Assembly (NCBI GenBank): GCA_010015655.1
Contig: ML976656.1
Span: 1,044,927-1,108,926 of the forward strand
DNA: 64,000 bases
Direction of reading: 5' to 3'
DNA from: Bimuria novae-zelandiae CBS 107.79
Taxonomy: Eukaryota > Ascomycota > Dothideomycetes > Pleosporales > Didymosphaeriaceae
Part shown: in pieces, positions 32,434-43,405 of the stretch
Numbering within the stretch: position 1 is the stretch's first letter
Layout of the letters: the number at the start of each line of letters is the position of its first letter
The notes under the pieces: generated by a model
What the model saw: the letters and a program-made list of their open reading frames with translations, nothing else
Databases searched by the model: none
Told to the model about the DNA's origin: nothing
Position numbers and translations under genes: made by a program

Positions 32434-33230
32434 TTCACGAGCGCGGGATCCAAGTGGATCGCTGGACGGCGTTAGCATTGCGAGGTATTGCGCGGAAAGG
32501 AGGGCGGGACGGCGTACTCTGAGGGTTGTGGGGGCCGAATCCCGCCATTTTGGAGGTTTATAGGCGGCTGAAAGGCGTGGAGGGGGGTGTGCGGTTACGA
32601 GGATGGAGTGGGTAAGTGCTGGTGAAGTCGATGAGGTCGCGGTGCTGACTAAGGGGCTTGGCGAATATTGCCTTGGGACTCAGGCATCAATTCGAAGATC
32701 CATCTTAACGTTCAAGATATAAGGAGTCCCATAGCTATAGTCGAGAGTTGAACGCTTAGAATTCTTTGCTGTGATGATTCCGATAAAAATGTGCCACGTT
32801 GGTCAAAACCTTAGATTCCAAGCCTGTTGGTGCTGGACAATGACGCTCGTTGTCCTGAACGCGGGAAAGGTTCCTCGCTGCGGACGAGTATTCTACCAAT
32901 GGACTCGGCATGAGGCCTTTGGACGCGGATCGGCGCTCAAGTCTTGACCCGTCCCGACTTTCTCATCTCAAGGCAACGGTCTCACGAAGCCGCAGCGTCG
33001 GCGTTACTTTCGTACAAACCGATGTCCGCAATGTCCGCAATGTCCGCATCTTCAACCCGAAATTCTCCGCCCAGTGAGCCTCCGAAGCCGATTTGATCTG
33101 AAAATACTTGCTTCGTTTACGTTGACTGCCAAAAGAAGTTGTAGAGTCGGCCAAGATTTCCGTAGACCGGGTGGCCTTTTTCGTACACTGGTTAGAGCTC
33201 GCATGTTCTTCAGGCTGGCGTTCAGCCCTA
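32434..33230. other. Spacer upstream of the complex I gene
   Basis: Promoter side of the small gene, then unique sequence up to the second transposon island. No gene seen. Confidence 0.45.
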
Positions 33231-33299
33231 CCGTGTCCGTGCGCGTGATGCGCGGGCAACACCATAAACGCTTTATTAAAAATAAGGCTATAGAACTAC

Positions 33300-33473
33300 T
33301 GTCGCGGGAATTATCCCTTGTAGGTACCCTAATCGAAAGGATCAGGTGGAACAGGCAAATATAACATTAAATGCTTAGTATAAATACTACTCTTACAACA
33401 ACTTTTTATATATTACTAATTAATTAATTTAATCTCTAAACTATATACTATTCAGCTTATTTTACCCTCTATA
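33300..33473 (+). repeat. 5' LTR of the copia element
   Basis: 174 bp, TGTCGCGGG to CCTCTATA; preceded by ACTAC (33295-33299). Pair of 38770-38943. Confidence 0.9.
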
Positions 33474-36048
33474 GTTATAAGCTTAGTATTTTAAAAATAT
33501 AGGATAATTCTCTTCGCGTAATTAATCGTTAGATAAATTATTTAGATACTTTAATCTATCTAAACACTTCTCGCGTTGCTCTGTTCTGTTACAAGGATCT
33601 ACGTACCTAAGCCTATTCCGGGTTAGGGGAGGATAGGTTAAGGATAGAGCGCCTCGCGGATATTTAGTAGTTAAGAGCTAGTAATAACTACAAAGTAGGT
33701 TTAAGAATAATCTAATTTTATAATAAACTATAGAATAACTAACTAAGAGATTTACTAATTTGTTATAGGAGATATACTCGTAGTATATTAAGTTAACTAT
33801 AAAGAGTAGGAAAAGTATAGAAAGTATCTTAGACTATATACTAATTATCTTATTCTTTAATATTCTAGAATCCCTTTAGTCTCCTAAGAGGCTTATTTTT
33901 TAGTAGAATATCTTCTAATCCTCTTACTAAGCTATATTCTCCTAAGATTCTATTCTTTTAGCGGGATCCTAATTACGTAACTGCTAACCTAATCCTGCCC
34001 CGCCCGCTGGCGTGCTAAGCCCTATCAGCCTTCCTGTGTAGTCCCTTGCTAACCTATAATTCACGGTAGCTGTACCGCCGTAATTCTTCGTGATTGTAAC
34101 ATATTCTTACATAATAGAGTGCACTTTGTTTCCCCCTACGAGCATCTTAAGTAGAGTATATAGAGCTCCTCTATATGCTCCTTCCTCTCTCTTCTTCTAT
34201 TATACTGGACCTCCTTTACCCTTAGTAGTAGGCCAAGATTTGTAACAAGCTTAAAAGAGCTAGCTAGCATAGTTTATAGAGCTTAAATTTTAGGCTGTAT
34301 AATGAGATATTTAAAATTATATTAATTTAAATATTTTAATTACTAATAACTTTATAGTAACTACTCTTAAGCTTCTAGAACTCCTAAAGCTCTTAGGATT
34401 ATTTAATAATAAATATAATAACCTAAATAAGTTTAATAAAGAATAGCCTAAAAAAGTAGCGCGTTATAGCGCTTCTTAAAAATAGAAAATCTCTTAAAGA
34501 GTGTAAAAAAGATCGTGCTAATTACTAAAATAAAGCCTTGCGCTAATACTACTTAAAGGTAAGTAACTATAAAAGGCGCTTAGCTAAGCACACCGCTAGA
34601 ATATAGTAAGTATAGAATACATTTAATTAGATAGTTAAGACTATTAATACGTAGCTCCTAACACCTACTATAATAAGCGTTAGTAACCAAAAAAGTTCTA
34701 TCTTATAAATAATTATATAATATCTTAAGGGGAGCTTGCCTTATTAGATATAATAACACTTAATTAAATTTAATAAGAATACTATACCCTGCTCGAATAA
34801 GCTTGCTAAGGAAGAATAAATCTAAAATAATAATATAAAAAGTAAAGTACTCCTTATATACTCGCCTTACAGTATAGAATCTTAGAGATTAAAGGAAAAA
34901 TCGCGGTAACTAACTTCTTAAGCGCTATAGTAAATAAGATAGCTCTTAAATAGGCTTAAATCTAGCACGCTAATAATAAATAATAGTAAATTCTAAGTAA
35001 GCATCCGCTTACTTTAAAAAAAGTTAGTAAAATCTTTTTAGCTTACCTTAATATATAAGCTTTAAGCTTAGGCTTTACACTGGTAATTTTTATAATGCTT
35101 AGCGGACAGAGCACTTTTAAATTTAGTAATAAGCTAAATTAGAGTAGTATTTACGCGTATAGCTATTACGCATACCCTTTAAATAAGGACTAAGTAGCTA
35201 GTTATTATAGGCGCGACTTTAAAATTAAGCTAAAAGGCTATATTAAATATTTAGTAGGCTATAAAGCTTCTAATATTTATAAATTATAGATACTAATGCT
35301 GAACTAGGTTATTATTACGCGCAATATTGTATTTAATAAAAGTTATTTTTATTAGGTAGAGGAAGATTCAGTAATTATATAAAAGGAAGTAATAAAACTC
35401 GCTAATATTCTTTATAAAGATAAGCTAATTAATTTTAAAATAGTTTTTAAAAATCTTTTAAGCACTCTAGCACGCAACCTAAAAAGGAAGTAAAATATAA
35501 GAATTAAGGAATACTTTTTAAGTACTACCTTAAAAGCGTAGCTAATTAAAAGAGCAGGTCTTAAAATAGTCTACTATAGTATAGCTTAACTAATTAGATA
35601 AAAGGCGTATAAGCTACTAGCTAGGTTAGTAAGTAGTTAAGAATCTATACGTAGTGTCCTAATTACCTAGATCTTATAATACTAAAATATACGCCCGCTT
35701 TTATATATTAGCGTAATAATAATTATATTAGTAGCCTATAGGAAGTGCACTCTACTAGTAAAGTAGGCTTACTAGGATTAAGGTAAATAAGCTAATAATA
35801 AGAGCCACTAAGCTCCGTGGATGCCTCTCGAAGCGGTATACGAGATTCTAAGATACTAAATAAAGTATAACTATTACACCCCATATAAAGATAATATAAG
35901 CGCTAGGAATAGGGGCCTACTACACGTTTAAGCTATAGACAGCGTTATTAAGATTTTAATAATTATAACATGCTAGGGGGTAATATAGAAAATAATAATA
36001 TATTTATAATAATTAACAGCCTAGTAATTAAATGCTTAAATAAGTTAT

Positions 36049-36472
36049 TGTAATGAGGTAAGCGCCCCGCTTACTAAGCCAATACTATGTGACTTCCTCA
36101 CCTGCACCAAAAGGTACGCACGAGAATACTTAAGCCAAGTATTACTCGTATAGTATAATATATATAGGATATGCTAGGGTCAGCCACTAGCGCTAGTGTT
36201 TGATCCTAGCCTAGCCGGATGTGAGGTTTGATGTTTGCCACTGAGCTGATGGCTTGTTTTCCTTTTGTTTGTTTTTGATGTTTGCCACCGAGCTGATGGC
36301 TTATTTTCCTTTTGTTTGCTGTTTGCCAGTTATCTAGGATGTTTGCGCCTGGGTATATAGGAGATAGCTTACCTCTAGAGGCAGAAGGGGATATACATTA
36401 GTTATTTGGTTCATACCGGAACCTCTATAAGCGAGAGAAGGCCACGTGTTCGACCGTGCCTACCTCGTTATA
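36049..36472 (+). mobile_element. Solo LTR, family A, long copy
   Basis: 424 bp, TGTAATGAGGTA to TACCTCGTTATA, flanked by GTTAT (36044-36048, 36473-36477). Same family as 22166-22388; differs by a 196-bp insert plus CCGGA duplication. Confidence 0.85.
36220..36415 (+). mobile_element. Short LTR-like insert nested in the solo LTR
   Basis: 196 bp, TGTGAGGTTTGATG to GGTTCATA, flanked by CCGGA at 36215-36219 and 36416-36420; the short copy has one CCGGA at that point. It contains a repeated GATGTTTGCCAC(T/C)GAGCTGA unit. The TG start and 5-bp duplication suggest another solo LTR (the final CA changed to TA). Confidence 0.68.
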
Positions 36473-38058
36473 GTTATAGCTTAATTTTTATACTCCTTTC
36501 TTCCTAGTGTTATAGAAGACTAAGAAGCTTATAAGAAGCTTATTATAATTAATATAATAGTATAGGCTGCCCTACTAACTAAGGTAATAAAGCTAAAGTT
36601 AAGGGCTTACTTCTATATAGGTAAGCTCCCTCCTTTACTTATAATATAAAAATAGCTTATCTTTTATAAGCTTCGGGAGCTCTTTATTAATACTACTTAT
36701 AAGGAGATTATAACGCTATTCAAAAAGGTAACCTAGGAAGAGGTTTTAAATAACTTATTAAAAGAGCGCCCGCTCTTACTAAAGTAGGTCATTACTTATA
36801 AGTTTAATAAAGATAGCTTCTTTATAAAGTGTAAAACTTAAATAGCTATAAGAGGTAACTCATAGTAGATTAACTTAATCTTTTTTATATACGCTACCAC
36901 GCATATAGTAAGGTTCTTTAAGACTATAATTATAATTATAGCAGAATTTAATCTAAAATATTATAATATAATATTATGAGAGCTTTTTTAAATACTATAA
37001 TTAGTAAAAGCAATCTAGTGCTTTGCGAGCTACTAGATAGCTTTAAAAAGCCTAAGATGTATGTAAAGCTTAAATAAGTACTATATAGACTAAGAGACTT
37101 ATTACTACTATAGTATAAAGAGTTCTTAAGTACCTTAGTAGAAGCTAGCCTTATTTATTCTTTAATAAAGAGCGGAGGATCTTTATACTATTCTACGCAA
37201 ATAATATCTTCCTTTATTATTAAGATTATAAGAAAGAAGCTCTTAAGCTTATTAAGTAGATTAAGAATAAATATAACCTTAAGGACCGCGATCTAGTAAA
37301 GTAGTTTTTAGGGATTTAAGTAATTAAGGATAGAGCTACTAAAATAATTACCCTAGTTTATAACACGTATATTAAGAAAATTACTAAGAAAATTAAACTA
37401 AAAAGCACGACGCGCTTCCTAAAGATACTACTACTATTAATAAAGCTTATAAAGAATAAGGGTAACGCTTTAAAGTAAGAAGTTAAAGTATACTAAGAGC
37501 GTATAGGCTTAGCGCTCTATATAGTAATTATACTACGCCTAAATATTACTTTTGCTATTATAAAGCTTTTACATTTTCTAATAAACGTAAGCAAAGCTTA
37601 TTTTAAGATAATTAAGCGCCTAATTATCTTTCTATTTAATTTACGCTAAGAAGTAATCTATTATAAAGCTACGCTAAGCTTAGAGCTTTTAATATATAGT
37701 AACGTATTATTTATAAATAATCTATAAACTTGGCAATTATCTTATAGCTATATTATAATACTCTTTAAGGGTGTAATAGTATAGAAGGCCGCTCGCTAGC
37801 ATACTATAATAATATCTACTACTAAAGCTAAGCTAATTGCGCTCGAGCATGTAGGCAAAGAAGTAATAGCTTTAAAAAGATTTTTCGCTAAGCTATTACT
37901 AGATCTAAGCGACGTTTAGAAGATCTATTATAATAATAAGTAAATAATTAAACTAGTAGTAGGTATAAACAAGAGGATTATAACTAGTCTATGCTATATT
38001 AATATAAAAAATATATAGCTACGCTAGGAATACCGAAAAGGCTCTTTTAAAGTAAAAT

Positions 38059-38496
38059 TGTTAGGATCTGAACGAGCGGCAGTAAAGGAGGGCCAACGGC
38101 GGCCATGGCGGGGTAACCCATAGTGGGACCGCACTACCGAGGTCACGTGATGTACCCTCACGCCAAGCCACACCATCACGCCAAGACAGTGATGGCAGTA
38201 CCATCAGACCAAGGTCATGATGGCACAGAAACGGGTGATGACAGAAGAAAGCCTACGGGTATATAGAGAGCTCGAATATCCCTCTGGATATGTGTGTTCA
38301 ACCTGTTTATCAATCTATCGTTTGGATCTGCATAAGCAACCTTGTTGATTTGATTGTGCTGTACACACCTTCGATACCAACGCCCTCAGTGACAGGCGCA
38401 AGCTATCACTACAACCCTCTCCCGTCCTACCAGTACTCCTGCCCGAGAACCAACCTTAGCCCCTTAGAGAATAGCTACCTCTTTGGGATCTTAACA
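38059..38496 (+). mobile_element. Solo LTR, family B, little mutated
   Basis: 438 bp, TGTTAGGATCTGA to GGGATCTTAACA, flanked by AAAAT (38054-38058, 38497-38501). GC content is near that of genes, in contrast with the surrounding copia sequence, so it arrived after most RIP or was too short or unique to be targeted. Confidence 0.87.
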
Positions 38497-38769
38497 AAAA
38501 TATTTTAAGACAAGTAATATGCCTGCGGATAGGTTAATAAAAGTTCTTTTAAAATAATAGTTTAACTATTTTAAATGGCAGCTAAACTTTAAGAGCATAG
38601 AAAAGTAAATTATAAAGTATAAGAATTTCTCTACTCTAATTAGACAGCGCTAATTAATTGCAATATCGTGCTCGATCACAAGATACGCTTAACTAAGGTA
38701 TATAATTCCGCTAAGGAATAGCTTAGAAGCTCGTAGTTAACGTCTAAAAGCTCGCTAAGCTAGGGGGTG

Positions 38770-38943
38770 TGTTACAGGAATTATTCTTTATAAATACCCT
38801 AATTAGAAGGATTAGGTGGAACAGGTAAATATAATACTAAATGCTTAGTATAAATACTACTTTTATAGTAGCTTTTTATATATTACTAGTTAATTAATTC
38901 GATCTCCGAACTATATACTATCCAGCTCGTTTTACCCTCCACA
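38770..38943 (+). repeat. 3' LTR of the copia element
   Basis: 174 bp, TGTTACAGG to CCTCCACA, followed by ACTAC; preceded by AGCTAGGGGGTG, the likely polypurine tract. Confidence 0.9.
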
Positions 38944-38948
38944 ACTAC

Positions 38949-39530
38949 CTATAATTAATATTATTATAAAATTTTCTTATAGGGTAGTAAGTTAATAGCT
39001 ATAATTTATTTATACTATTTAAATCTATTTAGAAGCTTAATATTGTGGCCGCTGTGTATAGATTTAGTTAGGGCAGTAGATGCGTCCTCTAAGGTCTCTC
39101 TAATATCTATTGTATTAACAACACGTTTCTAACGCTTTCTGCTCTATAGAGATAGCTAAGAGGCCTTTCTCTTATCCTTTTAGGATAGTTATAGAGCTTT
39201 TTTTACGTCGCGGGCAGACTTCTAGGTAGCGCGCTAAGCTACCTTTTAGCCTTCTCCTTTTCCTTCGCCTTCTTAGCTACCTTACGCGTAGCACGCTTTT
39301 CCTGCTACATTTTCTCCTTATATAGCTTATCTACCTTCTTTAGTTCTACTATTTTTACTTTTTAAAACTACTACTACTTATCTTCTTACTTTTTAATAAA
39401 TTAATAAATACGTGCCTTCCTTATCTTCCTTAGTAACTATAAAACTACTCTACTATAATACTCTTAATATTACTAAAAATCTAGAGTTTTTCTCTTTTTT
39501 TATACTTTTACTTTATTAATAGCGCCTACC
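38949..39530 (-). pseudogene. pogo/Fot1-like transposase, C-terminal part, decayed
   Basis: The minus frame near 39440-39230 reads a charged helix (LRKIRKARIY, KIVELKKVDKLYKEKM, ATRKVAKKAKEKEKAKR), the usual basic coiled tail of Fot1/pogo transposases. It continues the piece at 40145-41480, from which it is separated by a solo LTR. Confidence 0.7.
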
Positions 39531-40139
39531 TATTAAGCCCTTCGGGGTAGCTGATTCCAAAGGAGGCTAAGGTTGGTTCTCGGACAAGAGTATTAGTAAT
39601 ATAGATAAAGTTATTACTAATAGCTTGCGCTTATTAATAAGGCATTATTATTAAAGGTATATATAGTATAATTAAATTAATAAGAGCCTAAGTTAAATCC
39701 AAACGATAGATTAATAAATAGTTTGAACACGAGTATGGAAGGGCCATACTTAGCGTTCCTATATATATGACTTGTAAGGGGCTTTGGGTCCGGGGGACCT
39801 GAGATGCCAGAAGAATACAGATGAATTCGATAAGGAATTTAAGTAGCTCCTCCCTACGCTATATATATGGCTTCTGAGTGGAGAGGACTAACTCCGGAGG
39901 TACCCCGGTGGCTCTTAGAGTTGCTTAAGGCTTAGGCCACGAGGTTTCTCAGCCGAGTACTTCAGAGGCCTAGCCTCTAACATGGCTTGTTTCTGCTCGT
40001 TGGCGAGCGCTCTCTAGAGAGCAATCACGTGACTTAGCGCCTTGCGGCGTAGTCGCTAATGACCAGTCATTCCTGGCGAATGATATAAGAGGTTAGATAC
40101 AAAACCGGCACAGCCTTCCCTAGATCTCAGATCCTAACA
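39531..40139 (-). mobile_element. Solo LTR, family B, inverted and longer
   Basis: 609 bp on minus, TGTTAGGATCTGAGATC at 40139 reading down to CTTAATA at 39531; flanked by CTACC (39526-39530, 40140-40144). Shares GAGAACCAACCTTAGCC and AATCTATCGTTTGGAT with 38059-38496 but is longer and more diverged. Confidence 0.8.
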
Positions 40140-40144
40140 CTACC

Positions 40145-41480
40145 TTAGCCTATTATTATTATATTAGAGCAGCTTATTTTGCATAAAAAGGTAGTAAAGT
40201 AACTAATAAAGGTTCTATATATTTCTATTACTCTAATCCTTAACTATAAAGTGTATAAGCCTATTTATTTTTCTTTAGTTATAATTATTAAGCCCTAATA
40301 AACAGCTATCGCCTAATTCTTAATTATAAGTAAACCTATTAAAAATAGGATTAGAATTAGGTAGTAAGATACTTATTACTTTAAAAGAGCTAAGGATAGT
40401 TAATTTCTTAAAAAAGTCCTTTACGTATTTTAAAACAAGAGGAAAAAGTCGCCTTTAGTAATAAAAACTAAGCTTTAGTTTTTATAAAGGTATTATAATA
40501 GCTCTACTAAGTCGGCTATTAATAAAGGCTTAAATATTATAACATTAAGTAGCTAAAGCGTATAAGTTAAATAAGAAGGCAGGATACTAAGTAGAATCTT
40601 ATTTTAATTATAATAGTTAATAAAGTTTATAGTAATATAAGATTTATAGCTATTTATAATTAAAAATTAATATAATTATTAAGACTTCTCTTTTATATAG
40701 TAATTAAACTCCTGTTTAAGCTAGGTAAGCTTAATATTATTATTTATCTAGTAAGAAAGTAATAAAGACTTTATATTCTCCTACCTTAATATCCTCTACC
40801 TAGCTTAATTGGATACCCTTATTAGTAGCCTTATAAATAAGACTTAGTAGTAAAGCTAGTCTATTGGTGTAAATATATACTAAGAGCGTAATCTACGCGT
40901 AATTATTATTCTAAAGTAATGTCTTAACCTCCTTTTTCTCCTATATTTGTCTGCTAAATATCCTCTTTAATCTACTAATAATACTAATTAGGCAGCCTTT
41001 TTATCTATATTATAAATATAATAAAGATCTTTGTAATATAAATTAATCTTATTATATAAAAAGTAAAACTAAAGGTAATATTTATCTACTAAATTAGCGT
41101 TATAGAAATCACTATCTATCTTAACTATCTATTAAAAGATTAGATAAATACTATATTAATTAATAAAATAAGTAACCTAGCCCTCGCTAACTAGCTCTTT
41201 TGCTATTATAGAGGCAAAGTTCTATATTATCTCTCTTATAAAAGGTATATATCTCTTTATAAGTCTTTTAATATATCGTACAAGCTCCTGCTTTTACTAT
41301 AAGGTAAGCTTTTACTAGCTAGAGTTTTTAACTTACATGGAGCGCGTTATCCCCTAATGCCTCTAGATTAATATAGACTATATAATACTATATTTAGTAG
41401 TAATTTTTATATATAAGAAAGTTTCGCCTAGCTATAATAATTTAATATTATTAATTATAGCTTAAATTAAATTTATATTA
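40145..41480 (-). pseudogene. pogo/Fot1-like transposase, N-terminal and catalytic part, decayed
   Basis: Reading down from about 41320: LT, then KQELVRYIKRL, IPFIREIIQNFASIIAKELV and VTYFIN, the CENP-B/Tc5-type DNA-binding domain, then the pre-catalytic segment ending YNIDKK (usual YNMDEKGF) near 40995, and the DDE_1 domain near 40780-40960 (DYALSIYLH pieces, PIKLGRGY). Stops are TAA/TAG. The catalytic triad cannot be confirmed because of decay. Confidence 0.8.
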
Positions 41481-41665
41481 ACAGAGTTGTCGCGTATTGA
41501 AAGTAGGGTGTTTTAGTGTTCCCCGCGCATCACGTGCACGGACACGGTACAAAGCGCCTCGGCCAAACACTTCTGCAACAGGCTCCAGTTCCCACTCTGT
41601 TCATCAACACCATCAATTGCCGCATTACCGTCCCAAACGTGATAGTTACTTTGCTGTCTAGTAAT

Positions 41666-42630
41666 ATGTCTGCAGTAGCTAAGGCTGACCAGGGCGCGAA
41701 GTTGACGGTTCATTGGTAAGCCATCCTCGCCGATGCTTGCGCCATCACCGCGCCGCACCAGTGCTGCAATGCGCCAAGAGCCGCATCGTGCCGGCTATCT
41801 TCAGCTTCGAATGTAGTCGAATACTAATAATGGCCACAGGCTCAACGAGTCCCGCGGTCAACGAATCGTCTGGTTGCTCGAAGAGCTCAACCTTGATTAC
41901 GATATCAAAATCTACTTCCGCCAGGAAGACAAGCACTCGCCTCCGGAGCTGAAGCAGGTGACTCCCCTCGGCAAGTCGCCTGCAATTACAATTGAGGCAC
42001 CGAGCCTGGAGAAACCCTTGGTTCTGGCCGAGTCTGGTGCTATTGTGGAATATATCGCTGATCATTTTGGAACGCATCTGATTCCAAAGCGTTATCCGGA
42101 CGGAAGCGATGGGCTTGTTGGCGCGGAGACGAAAGAGTGGCTACGGCATCGCGTAAGTGGGAATCCTTGCCCCTGCGCGAGTTGTATCGTTGACAATCCA
42201 GTAGTTCCTGATGCACTATGCCGAAGGCTCCCTCATGCCAGTCCTGTTCACAGGGCTCCTCACGCACAACATCAGGAAAGCGCCCGTACCGTTCTTCCTG
42301 AAGTTCATCACCAGAAAGATCGCCGACATGGTTGACGGTAACTTCACGACACCAGAACTCAAGCTGAACCTGACGTACTTGGAGACTTTCCTTAGTGAGT
42401 CGCCAGAAAACGAGTTCCTCTGTGGCCCGAACCTCACAGTGGCGGACTTTATGATGATATTCGCGTTAGAAGCAGCAGTGCTGTTCCGAGCGCTCAATGA
42501 GACCAGCTATCCGAAGCTGTATAGCTACGTCCGCCGCATCCAGAACAGGGATGCATACAAACGGGCGGGCGAAAAGGTGTCGGAAGTCAGCGGCGTTAAG
42601 TACGTCCCGTTTTCCGAATCGAAGCTGTAG
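41666..42630 (+). CDS. Glutathione S-transferase
   Basis: Exons 41666-41715, 41840-42152 and 42205-42630 give 262 aa. The N-terminal thioredoxin-like domain has LTVHWLNESRGQRIVWLLEE with the usual small polar residue in the active loop, TPLGKSPAI (cis-Pro) and LAESGAIVEYI (the Glu-Ser pair that binds glutathione). The helical C-terminal domain includes NLTVADFMMIFALEA. It conjugates glutathione to electrophiles or reduces peroxides; fungal Gtt1-like by overall look. Intron 1 is long (124 nt), intron 2 is 52 nt. For the last intron the acceptor must be TAG at 42204; the CAG three bases upstream would put a TAG stop in frame. The pogo element ends only 118 bp before the ATG, so it may have displaced the promoter. 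Confidence 0.92.
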
Positions 42631-43405
42631 CTGCGGTTCACGCGGAGAAGGAACCCTGGGAGACGGAAGGAGCGGGTTTGGTGGGCCGCACAGCACGTCA
42701 CATCTGCGGGTCTTTGTAGCGGCTGCATACATGTGCCTGGATCGCCTTTATATCAATGGGCTAGAGTAAACTACTCGCCTCGGTGTTTGCGCTTTAAGTT
42801 TCAAGCCTCCTACATAATCCCATGTTAAACGCCCGTCCCGCCAAGGGAGCACGATCGCTTCCGATGTTACCGCTCGCGTTCACGCACTCACGTCAGCCGG
42901 AAAGCTTGTAAACGCCACCTGCATGGCCTTTGGGGCTGGCGAGGCTTTCGATGTCAGCCTCAGTTGAATTTGTCGCCCCTTCCTCGAGCTATGGGCATTG
43001 ATGTCAAGCATTGGGTGCAGAGGTTCGCCCGGAGGTATTCTTGTCCGAGTGCACATAGGCGCAGTGAGCGTTGGCTTTTTTGTCGCAGCTGATATATATG
43101 TGGACCCAAGACAGCCTCAACCTGGGAAGCATGCAAGCTACGATCAGACAACAACATACCAGACTGCAACACACCTCGTCCACAGTATTTGCCTTGGTTC
43201 ATACGGAACCCTTCGATTACACACGCCACTTTCCTCCGTGACTAAAGCGAGCTAAACCCCTTACAGAACGCGGCTCTGCATCTGTACACGCGAATCTTAT
43301 TTATCTGTCCATTAGCATCTCCAGGAGGGCTCCTCTCTCCTGTTCGCGGCCTCATTCCTATAGCTGCCTCTGCGCAGGCGAATTTTGCACACGCGACTCG
43401 TTTCT
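42631..43405. other. Intergenic region
   Basis: Tandem spacer between the GST and BTB genes; a TTTATATCAA stretch near 42750 follows the GST. No gene seen. Confidence 0.45.

Larger units (their letters stand above)
34250..38058 (+). pseudogene. gag-pol of the copia element, decayed
   Basis: Signature pieces: end of integrase near 35225-35345 (KLKGYIKYLVGYKASNIYKL, then VIITRNIVFNKS), reverse transcriptase near 37190-37320 (LFYANNIFLYY in place of the YVDD box, then KNKYNLKDRDLVK and FLGI), RNase H near 37770-37880 (ISTTKAKLIALEHVGKEVIA). TAA/TAG replace Gln and Trp codons throughout. A solo LTR with a nested insert lies at 36049-36472. The 5' gag limit is a guess. Confidence 0.8.
33300..38943 (+). 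mobile_element. Ty1/copia retrotransposon, full length, RIP-decayed
   Basis: LTRs of 174 bp at each end, ACTAC duplicated at 33295-33299 and 38944-38948. It is inserted about 70 bp inside the pogo element. Coding remnants on plus read in copia order: integrase, reverse transcriptase, RNase H. It is itself split by solo LTRs at 36049-36472 and 38059-38496. Confidence 0.93.
33231..41547 (-). mobile_element. pogo/Fot1-like transposon with nested insertions
   Basis: Ends CCGTGTCCGTGC(G/A)CGTGATG at 33231 and in inverse at 41547, each flanked by TA (33229-33230, 41548-41549). The inverted repeats match for about 35 bp. Subtracting the copia element (with TSD) and the solo LTR 39531-40139 (with TSD) leaves about 2.05 kb, the size of Fot1-like elements. 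The transposase reads on minus. Confidence 0.92.
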
